Shown: positions 1-5,205 of the stretch, one piece after another | How positions within the stretch are numbered: position 1 is the stretch's first letter | Layout: the number at the start of each line of letters is the position of its first letter | Assembly: GCA_027488715.1 (NCBI GenBank) | Contig: JAIYBD010000231.1 | Location: forward strand, 1-5,205 | Direction of reading: 5' to 3' | Source of the DNA: Bacteroidota bacterium | Lineage (GTDB): Bacteria; Bacteroidota; Bacteroidia; UBA7662; CANHCV01 | Length of the DNA stretch: 5,205 nt | Notes under the pieces: generated by a model | What the model was told of the DNA's origin: nothing | The model's input: only the letters and a program-made list of their open reading frames with translations | Databases searched by the model: none | Made by a program: the position numbers and the translations under genes

Positions 1-718
1 GGATGAAATACGAATTCTGGTTTTTGAATTGAACCGTTAAAAAATATTTGGGGAAAGAAATGTCGTTCGGAAATAACTGCGTAATGAAGTTGATGGAATC
101 GCCATGCACATGATTAAAGTATCCGGAATTGATTTTCCTGATCAAGGAATCGGTTCCCGACACGATGGAGAATTCGAAATTTCGTTGAATACCGGTGGTT
201 TTCAAATTCAAATCCACCAGGCTATCGATGGTTTTGGGGGTGATTCTTTCGCCCATGCTAAGCTGGCGAATCCGATTAACCTCCCGGATGAGCGGATTGG
301 AAAAATCTTCGGATTGGACGAAAAAGGGGTCGGACAAAACGATTTGGAGTTTTTTCAAGGATTCATTATTGGATTTATCATCCAGGGAATCAGGAAAATC
401 CTCGATCATTTTTTTAGTGGTTTCATTCAAAATCAAATCGGAAGCCAAAGAATTGGGATTTCTCCCCAAATTGGTTTGTCGATTGGTAAACTTGGTTTGC
501 ACTTCCATCGAATTGGCTACCTTCAATAAGGTTTGAAACGACTCTCTAGATTCTAAATCTTGGGAGGTTTGATTGAGCGATTGATTGACTTGATTCACGA
601 AATTCGTAAACTCCAATTCGGCTGCATTATTAAACCAAATGAATTGAATGATTAATAATCCAATCATACCCACCCCCATGGTGATGGCGGTCATTCGGAT
701 TTGCCAAATTTTCTGCAT
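1..718 (-). CDS. Sensor histidine kinase, N-terminal sensor part (partial, runs off left edge)
   Basis: An open frame on the minus strand starts at ATG 718-716 and runs without a stop for 239 codons to the window edge, so the C-terminal part is missing. The protein begins MQKIWQIR, then has one hydrophobic segment at about residues 9-29 ending IIQFIWFNN, followed by a polar region of about 200 residues that should be periplasmic. Near the edge it reads IDSLVDLNLKTTGIQ, then LFPNDI and YFLTVQF. From memory of the family, Bacteroidota two-component kinases have this order: TM1, long sensor, a 'DSL...G' helix, and LFPND...YL.V.FP just before TM2. The second membrane segment, HisKA and HATPase domains would lie to the left and cannot be seen, so kinase activity is inferred. 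Ligand unknown. It is transcribed divergently from mlaE. Later in-frame ATGs (residues 9, 14, 18) would cut into the membrane segment, so the first ATG is preferred. Confidence 0.75.
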   Translation of the reverse strand, partial: MQKIWQIRMTAITMGVGMIGLLIIQFIWFNNAAELEFTNFVNQVNQSLNQTSQDLESRESFQTLLKVANSMEVQTKFTNRQTNLGRNPNSLASDLILNETTKKMIEDFPDSLDDKSNNESLKKLQIVLSDPFFVQSEDFSNPLIREVNRIRQLSMGERITPKTIDSLVDLNLKTTGIQRNFEFSIVSGTDSLIRKINSGYFNHVHGDSINFITQLFPNDISFPKYFLTVQFKNQNSYFI

Positions 719-755
719 GAATACGGTTTAGGGAATAGGATTTAACACGATTACA

Positions 756-763
756 CAAATATA
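756..763 (-). promoter_or_regulatory. Candidate -7 box for the sensor kinase gene
   Basis: Read on the minus strand this is TATATTTG, an exact match to the Bacteroidota -7 consensus TAnnTTTG. It lies 37 bp upstream of the kinase ATG, which would give a leader of about 30 nt. No TTG/TTTG -33 element is seen at the usual spacing, and no Shine-Dalgarno sequence precedes the ATG. The call rests on one short motif in the right place. Confidence 0.5.
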
Positions 764-772
764 ACGAAAGAG

Positions 773-784
773 GATTCTAGAATC
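773..784. repeat. Perfect 12-bp palindrome, possible operator
   Basis: GATTCTAGAATC is identical to its own reverse complement. It sits between the two candidate -7 boxes, 9 bp from the minus-strand box and 6 bp from the plus-strand box, in the zone that the upstream part of both promoters would occupy. A dimeric regulator bound here could affect both transcripts. A 12-bp palindrome is expected about once by chance in 5.2 kb, so only its position makes it notable. No regulator gene is in view. Confidence 0.35.
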
Positions 785-790
785 TTTCTT

Positions 791-798
791 TACCTTTG
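791..798 (+). promoter_or_regulatory. Candidate -7 box for mlaEF, nearly leaderless
   Basis: TACCTTTG matches the Bacteroidota -7 consensus TAnnTTTG exactly and ends only 4 bp before the mlaE ATG at 803. Transcription starting a few bases downstream of the box would begin at or beside the start codon, giving a leaderless or nearly leaderless mRNA. This fits the lack of any Shine-Dalgarno sequence in front of mlaE. No -33 TTG is seen at the usual distance. Confidence 0.5.
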
Positions 799-802
799 TT
801 TT

Positions 803-1540
803 ATGCGATTTTTTTACCACTTCGGGAATTACCTGATGTTATTGCAACGGGTTTTCAAAAAACCTGAGAGCGGTTCCCTTTTTCGGGAGTCGTTTGTTCG
901 TTCCTGCTGGGATATTGGTTTGGGTTCTGCTGGAATTGTTGCCATTGTTTCCTTGTTTACTGGAATGGTAACGACGGTTCAAACGGCCTATCAATTGGTG
1001 GCTTCGTTTATTCCGAAAACCACCATTGGCGCCATCGTGTCTGATTCTTCCATTCTCGAATTGGCGCCAACCATCATGACGCTTGTTTTGGCGGGTAAAA
1101 TCGGCTCCAACATTGCCTCGGAAATCGGAACCATGAAAGTGAGCGAACAAATCGATGCCTTGGAAGTGATGGGCGTAAACTCCGCCTCATTCCTGGTTCT
1201 TCCCAAGATTTGTGCAGCTATCATCATGATACCGATTTTGGTCATTTTTGCCGAAATTCTATGCTTGGTCGGTGGAATGATTGTTGGAGATATAACGGGA
1301 ATTCTCACCACCGACGAATTCATTCAAGGGGCTCGCTCAACCTTCATGCCGTTCACCTTTTATTTTTCCATGATCAAGGCCTTCACCTACTCTTTTTTCA
1401 TCGCTTCCGTTGCCAGTTATCAAGGTTATATCATTACCGGTGGTGCCCGTGAAGTGGGAGAAGCTAGTACCAAAGCCGTAGTTTATTGCTGCATGATCAT
1501 CCTTTTGTCAGACTATATACTTGCCCAATTGTTGTTATGA
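803..1540 (+). CDS. mlaE: MlaE-family ABC transporter permease (lipid transport)
   Basis: This 245-residue protein is an inner-membrane permease of the MlaE/YrbE (DUF140) family, which moves phospholipids between the inner membrane and a periplasmic MCE-domain protein. The family hallmark is clear: ELAP at residues 86-89, then AGKIGSNIASEIGT at 97-110 and EQIDALEVMG at 115-124, matching the usual AGR.G...AELGTM...EQIDALE.MG block. Hydrophobic stretches lie at about 38-60, 131-158, 183-207 and 225-245. The C-terminal GGAREVGEASTKAVV matches the family's GG..GVG.ATT.AVV motif. The length is normal (about 240-260). The ATG at 803 gives a family-like N-terminus; the next in-frame ATG (residue 12) would remove an amphipathic N-terminal helix. 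The stop overlaps the mlaF start, so the two are coupled. The family assignment is firm; the exact lipid carried is inferred. Confidence 0.93.
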   Translation: MRFFYHFGNYLMLLQRVFKKPESGSLFRESFVRSCWDIGLGSAGIVAIVSLFTGMVTTVQTAYQLVASFIPKTTIGAIVSDSSILELAPTIMTLVLAGKIGSNIASEIGTMKVSEQIDALEVMGVNSASFLVLPKICAAIIMIPILVIFAEILCLVGGMIVGDITGILTTDEFIQGARSTFMPFTFYFSMIKAFTYSFFIASVASYQGYIITGGAREVGEASTKAVVYCCMIILLSDYILAQLLL

Positions 1541-2301
1541 TTGTATTGAAAGACATTCGCAAAACCTTTGGTGACCAAGAAGTTCTCAAAGGAATTTCAG
1601 CCACTTTTATGCCAGGAAAGGTAAACATGATCATCGGGGCTTCCGGAAGCGGAAAATCAGTCTTAATGAAAACCATGGTTGGCCTGATTGTTCCTACCTC
1701 TGGAGAAGTACTTTTAGATGGGCAGAATTTTTACCAATTGGAAGAAGAAGACAAAAAAGAAATCCGAGAGAAAATCGGCATGTTATTTCAGGGTGCAGCA
1801 TTGTTCAGTTCTATGACCGTGGAGGAGAACGTCATTTTGCCCCTAAAGATGTTTTCCAATCGCTCCAAATCGGAAATGTTGGATCGGGTGAATTTGGTAT
1901 TGGAGCGCGTTGGCCTAACCGGAAACAACAAAAAATTCCCTAGCGAAATTTCAGGTGGAATGCAAAAGAGAGTGGGCATCGCCCGTGCAATTGTTCTCAA
2001 TCCAGCTTACCTGTTTTGCGACGAACCAAATTCTGGACTCGACCCCTTGACTTCCATCAAAATTGATGCCCTGATCCAAGAAATTACGCAAGAATACAAC
2101 ATCACCACGGTGGTAAATACCCACGATATGAATTCGGTGATGGAAATTGGCGACTATATTCTTTTTGCCCACAAAGGAGAGAAAAGTTGGGAAGGAAACA
2201 AAACCGATATCCTTTTGTCAGACAATCCAATCTTGAATCAGTTTGTCTTTGCCACCCAATTTTTGCAGGAATTCCGCACCAATCGGGCCAAGAAACTTTA
2301 A
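1537..2301 (+). CDS. mlaF: MlaF-family ABC transporter ATP-binding protein
   Basis: This is a cytoplasmic ABC ATPase of 254 residues that should power the MlaE permease. All core motifs are present: Walker A GASGSGKS at residues 34-41, Q-loop glutamine 85 in MLFQGAALF, signature ISGGM at 138-142 (usually LSGGM/Q), Walker B ending in DE at 162-163, D-loop SGLDP at 166-170 and switch histidine 196 in NTHDM. FQGAALF and SGGM.KRVG.ARA are typical of the MlaF group. The start is the ATG at 1537, which overlaps the mlaE stop as ATGA and gives MIVLKDIRKTFG, a normal ABC N-terminus. An ATG at 1486 would add 17 residues that are out-of-frame mlaE coding sequence and do not look like ABC sequence. No Shine-Dalgarno is seen, so translation probably depends on coupling to mlaE. 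The gene meets the convergent thioredoxin gene with a 4-bp overlap. No mlaD follows. Confidence 0.93.
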   Translation: MIVLKDIRKTFGDQEVLKGISATFMPGKVNMIIGASGSGKSVLMKTMVGLIVPTSGEVLLDGQNFYQLEEEDKKEIREKIGMLFQGAALFSSMTVEENVILPLKMFSNRSKSEMLDRVNLVLERVGLTGNNKKFPSEISGGMQKRVGIARAIVLNPAYLFCDEPNSGLDPLTSIKIDALIQEITQEYNITTVVNTHDMNSVMEIGDYILFAHKGEKSWEGNKTDILLSDNPILNQFVFATQFLQEFRTNRAKKL

Positions 2302-3680
2302 CGGAGATATTCCGTAACCTCCTCTAAGTTACCGCCCTTTCCGATGATTTTACGGTTTTTATCCAATACATAAAAAACGGGGGTAGCGTACAAGTAATAG
2401 GCATTGGGTAAAGCACCAAACCACGATTTTCCATCGAATAATGTAGTCCATGGAATTTGCTTCTCCGCCAAGTAGGTTTTCAATTCCATGGCATTTGTAT
2501 CGATGGAAACGGCAACCACATCGAAACTATTCGGCTTTTGTTTTTCGTACAACTTCTTCAATTCGGGCATTTCTTGTTTGCAATGCGGACACCATGACGC
2601 CCAGAAAACCAAGAGCGTTTTTTCTGCTTTAATGGTTGAAGCGTCGAAGAACTTTCCATCAACGGTGGTGCCGATAATTTCGGGTGCCACGTTTCCGATG
2701 GCCAATTTCTTACTTCCTTCCAATCGCTTTTTCAAGGCATCACCTTCGTGATCGGTGCACGAGCCAATGGAAGCATAACGTTCAGCCAAATGATTTACCG
2801 CTTTGTCCATGCTCAACATTTCAAACAACTTCACCAATTGGTTTCGCATGAAAATGGCCATGGTTTCATTGATCAAGCACTTGGAAATCACGGTATCGGC
2901 AGCCGCCGCAAACAATGGTTCTTGTTGAGCCTTATTGAGCGACTGATCGCGGTACAATTGGATGTAACCCCAAGCTTTTTTGGTAAGCAAGTTGGTCGTA
3001 ATCAAGGAAGTGTCTGTAAAATTCACCTCATCAAACCAATGCGCCTTCATGTATCCCAATCGATCTTGAACCGGCAAATTGAACGGCATAAAGGGGTAAC
3101 GAAGAGTTTTGATGTAACGGGAAGCCAATGTTGATGCGTTTTTAAGCAACAAGGCATCAACTTCAGAACGGTATTCTTTTTGAAGGGCGATGTATCTTTT
3201 TTGGACTGGAGCGAAAAACGGATCTTTTTCGGGGAAGTAATTGGGAAGTTCATTTAAAACGCCGAGTTGATTTGAAATAAATTTATCCCTTTTCTGATAT
3301 TGAAAATAAACTTTATTCTCCTCACTCTGAAGTATCTCAATGCTATCAACCGGTGCAGTAAGGGAAGTAATCAACGAAATATTTTCCTTACCACTGATGA
3401 TGATGTCCAATTCCGCTTCTTCCCCACCATAGAATTGCGCTTTTAAGTCTTTTCCTAATTTCAAGGTGTACAATCCTGGCTTCCAATTCGATTTCATGGT
3501 AAACTCGTATTCACCTTTGGAATTGATAAAAGCAGAATCAACCAAACGCGTTCTCTCCCCATAATGATCGAACAATTGAATGCTGTTTTGCGAGGGCTGA
3601 GTAATTTTAATTCGAAGAGTTTGGGAAATTCCAAAGAAAGGAAAAGTCAATAGGAAGAAAGATAGGGCAATGTTTTTCAT
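2298..3680 (-). CDS. Secreted TlpA-like thioredoxin-fold protein with N-terminal DUF4369-like domain
   Basis: This 460-residue protein starts with a signal peptide (MKN, hydrophobic residues 4-16, probable cleavage after GIS, residue 19) and has no lipobox cysteine, so it should be soluble in the periplasm. Residues about 20-110 form a beta-rich region with DSAFINSKGEYEF and PGLYTLKLG, resembling DUF4369. Residues about 115-320 are mostly helical and charged, and I recognise no named domain there. Residues 326-460 are a TlpA/ResA-type thioredoxin domain: FWASW then CPHC at 364-367, and the cis-proline in TP at 433-434. Such proteins are thiol-disulfide reductases; the substrate here is unknown. 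CPHC is the dipeptide of DsbA rather than the CPPC/CEPC common in TlpA/ResA. Two further cysteines lie in the middle region, one at residue 308. The ATG overlaps the asnB stop as ATGA, suggesting coupled translation. Its stop shares TTAA with the mlaF stop. Confidence 0.88.
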   Translation of the reverse strand: MKNIALSFFLLTFPFFGISQTLRIKITQPSQNSIQLFDHYGERTRLVDSAFINSKGEYEFTMKSNWKPGLYTLKLGKDLKAQFYGGEEAELDIIISGKENISLITSLTAPVDSIEILQSEENKVYFQYQKRDKFISNQLGVLNELPNYFPEKDPFFAPVQKRYIALQKEYRSEVDALLLKNASTLASRYIKTLRYPFMPFNLPVQDRLGYMKAHWFDEVNFTDTSLITTNLLTKKAWGYIQLYRDQSLNKAQQEPLFAAAADTVISKCLINETMAIFMRNQLVKLFEMLSMDKAVNHLAERYASIGSCTDHEGDALKKRLEGSKKLAIGNVAPEIIGTTVDGKFFDASTIKAEKTLLVFWASWCPHCKQEMPELKKLYEKQKPNSFDVVAVSIDTNAMELKTYLAEKQIPWTTLFDGKSWFGALPNAYYLYATPVFYVLDKNRKIIGKGGNLEEVTEYLR

Positions 3681-5205
3681 TTTCTGATATTATTCCAATT
3701 AGATAATGCAAATAAAGTAAATAATGGCCACTTTTCATCCACTCCTTGGGCGTGTTGATTCAATAAATTTTTGATACCATCTGAATTGAATCCGAATGTT
3801 TGAAGGAAGTTTTGATCGTAAAGTGCTTCTTCAAAATTTGATCGAAGTTCTTGGTTAATCCAAGACTTTAAAGGAATGGTAAACCCGCGTTTGCGTTCAT
3901 CAATAGGGGCTCCAGGGCACCTTTTACGTAATAATTGCTTAAGGATTTCCTTCTTTTTACCATTTCCGTAACTCAGCCACGGGCTGATATCGATGGCTTT
4001 TTCGATGTTGCTCTTCAGAAGGAAAGGAACTCGAACTTCCAAACTTACCCCCATACTCGCTCGATCAACTTTGACCAAAGTTTTTTGCATCATACCGTAG
4101 AATTCAGCGAAGGCAACTTGTTGAATCAACTCCTCCTCCGATTTGGGATTCCAATTCTTGCTGAAGAAAAAGGCTTCATCGGGAAAATGCTCTTTAAAAT
4201 CTGAAAAAACCGTTCTAATCTTCGAAGGCTTGAATCGACTGTGCAATTCGGCATGGTAGGCGCCAAGATCTTGCGCAAAAATGGCCGAATTCACTTTTTT
4301 ATTTTTCAACAACTTGAAGTTGAGGTAATAGGCCCATTTGCGTTTCCAAAGCGGATCATTCAAATAATTGAAGTTTTTTCCCAATGAAAAAAATCGTTCG
4401 TATCCGAAAAACAATTCATCTCCCCCATCGCCTGAAAGAGCTACCGTTACTTCTTTTCTTGCCAACTTTGAAACCAAATAGGTAGGAATGATGGAAAAAT
4501 CTGCAATGGGATCACGCATGGTTTTCAAAACCTCAGGCAGGATGGTTAGGGCCGAAGCTGCATTCATTTTTTCCAAATGATGCTCAACCCCAATGTTCTT
4601 TGCATACCAAGTGGCATCTTCGCTTTCGTCGTGCACCTTGCTATCACTTCCAATACTAAATGCCTTCAATTTCCCATTCACTTTTTCCTGGGCCATGGAT
4701 ACCACCAAGGGAGAATCAATCCCTCCACTCAGGAAAGCACCCAAAGGAACATCCGATTCCATTTCTAACTCTACGCTTTCCAATAGATTTTGTTCCAAAT
4801 ATTCCAACGCCTCTTTTTCAGAAGATAGGGTCGAAGGGCGGAATGGATCAAATTGCCAATAATTACCCTGACTTACTTTTCCGTCTTTTGAAACATGAAG
4901 CCAGCTCCCCGGTAGTAATTGCCCTGTATTTTCCAACATACCCAAAGGAGCGGGCACATAATGCCAACGAAGAAATACACTCAATACTTCTTGGTTAACC
5001 GGTTCACTTTGAAAAAGTGGATGCTTCGTAATTTGATCATATTGCGAACCAAAAACAATAGAGCCCGATTTAATTCCGTAAAAAAGTGGTTTAATTCCAG
5101 CGAAATCCCGGAATAAATAAAGTTCATCCTTGAATAAATCAACCAAGCCGATGGCAAACATCCCATCCAACAACTTCACGGCTTCCATCGGACCAAAATG
5201 ATCCA
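3677..5205 (-). CDS. asnB: Asparagine synthase, glutamine-hydrolysing (partial, 5' end beyond right edge)
   Basis: The enzyme makes asparagine from aspartate, ATP and glutamine in the cytoplasm. The frame stays open to the right edge: DHFGP precedes the first in-window ATG (5188), which itself lies inside the glutaminase domain, so it is not the start. About 100-120 N-terminal residues, including the catalytic Cys of the class II amidotransferase domain, are missing from view. Visible are the end of that domain (LLDGMFAIGL, RDFAGIKPLFYG), YVPAP and LPG in the linker, the pyrophosphate loop SGGIDSP (4709-4729), SGDGGDE (4415-4435), VDRASMGVSLEVRVPFL and ERKRGFTIPL near the end. The SGDGGDELF form and IPTYLVSKLAR resemble AsnB-like enzymes often found in surface-polysaccharide loci (WbpS type), but no such genes are in the window. 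A neighbour-specific amidation is possible; plain asparagine synthesis is the default. It is followed by the thioredoxin gene with a 4-bp overlap. Confidence 0.92.
   Translation of the reverse strand, partial: DHFGPMEAVKLLDGMFAIGLVDLFKDELYLFRDFAGIKPLFYGIKSGSIVFGSQYDQITKHPLFQSEPVNQEVLSVFLRWHYVPAPLGMLENTGQLLPGSWLHVSKDGKVSQGNYWQFDPFRPSTLSSEKEALEYLEQNLLESVELEMESDVPLGAFLSGGIDSPLVVSMAQEKVNGKLKAFSIGSDSKVHDESEDATWYAKNIGVEHHLEKMNAASALTILPEVLKTMRDPIADFSIIPTYLVSKLARKEVTVALSGDGGDELFFGYERFFSLGKNFNYLNDPLWKRKWAYYLNFKLLKNKKVNSAIFAQDLGAYHAELHSRFKPSKIRTVFSDFKEHFPDEAFFFSKNWNPKSEEELIQQVAFAEFYGMMQKTLVKVDRASMGVSLEVRVPFLLKSNIEKAIDISPWLSYGNGKKKEILKQLLRKRCPGAPIDERKRGFTIPLKSWINQELRSNFEEALYDQNFLQTFGFNSDGIKNLLNQHAQGVDEKWPLFTLFALSNWNNIRK

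Noticed and set aside
104..536. Two plus-strand open frames (104-529 and 195-536) as possible small genes
   Set aside because: They lie antisense to the convincing sensor-kinase frame, have no recognisable motif, and overlap each other in different frames.
1486..1536. Upstream ATG at 1486 as the mlaF start
   Set aside because: The 17 added residues come from mlaE coding sequence read out of frame and do not look like an ABC N-terminus; the ATG at 1537 gives the expected start and an ATGA overlap.
2301..2315. Small hairpin ACGGA/TCCGT with a 5-base loop just after mlaF, as a terminator
   Set aside because: The stem is only 5 bp with no T-run, and it lies in coding sequence of the convergent gene.
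2748..3134. 128-codon plus-strand open frame within the thioredoxin gene
   Set aside because: It is fully antisense to a well-supported coding region and shows no domain, signal peptide or promoter of its own.
3709..3716. TTTATTTG on the minus strand as a -7 box for an internal promoter of the thioredoxin gene
   Set aside because: It differs from TAnnTTTG at the second base, has no -33 element, and lies inside asnB; the ATGA overlap already explains expression. A weak internal promoter remains possible.
4577..4998. Several overlapping plus-strand frames opposite asnB
   Set aside because: The opposite strand carries conserved asparagine synthase motifs throughout; these frames are shadows with no family features.
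5186..5188. ATG at 5188 as the start of asnB
   Set aside because: The frame is open upstream to the edge and the upstream residues fit the glutaminase domain; starting here would remove the nucleophile and most of that domain.
1..5205. Mobile elements, CRISPR arrays, RNA genes or defence genes
   Set aside because: I saw no spaced repeats, transposase motifs, tRNA-like cloverleaf or rRNA sequence, and nearly all of the window is explained by five coding regions.

Overview
The window reads as ordinary chromosomal DNA from a member of the Bacteroidota, most likely a Flavobacteriia-like or related lineage; the genus cannot be fixed from it. The reasons are: (i) TAnnTTTG-type -7 promoter boxes and no clear Shine-Dalgarno sequences ahead of starts; (ii) a secreted DUF4369-type/thioredoxin fusion, a protein class typical of this phylum; (iii) a sensor-kinase N-terminus with the phylum-typical LFPND...YFLTV segment; (iv) a moderately AT-rich base composition that looks uniform across the window.

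Layout. Left edge to 718, minus strand: the N-terminal 239 codons of a membrane sensor protein, probably a histidine kinase, running off the left edge. 719-802: an 84-bp divergent intergenic region with a candidate -7 box for each direction and a perfect 12-bp palindrome between them. 803-2301, plus strand: mlaE-mlaF, the permease and ATPase of an MCE-type lipid transporter, joined by an ATGA stop/start overlap. 2298-3680, minus strand: a secreted TlpA-like thioredoxin-fold protein with a CPHC active site, whose stop codon overlaps the mlaF stop in a shared TTAA. 3677-5205, minus strand: an asparagine synthase (asnB type) whose first roughly 100-120 residues lie beyond the right edge; its stop overlaps the start of the thioredoxin gene in another ATGA.

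Working together. MlaE and MlaF should form the inner-membrane core of a phospholipid transport complex, but no MCE-domain (MlaD) partner is in the window. The kinase and mlaEF are divergently arranged and could share control through the intergenic region; this is inference from position only. AsnB and the thioredoxin-like protein are probably co-transcribed and translationally coupled, but no biochemical link between them is evident.

The gene layout is very compact: the only non-coding DNA visible is the 84-bp divergent region. I see no RNA gene, mobile element, CRISPR array or defence cassette, and nothing that convincingly amounts to a new biological system. The items worth a second look are small-scale: the divergent control region, the overlapping gene junctions, the asnB-thioredoxin pairing, and a 15-bp in-frame repeat shared by mlaE and mlaF.
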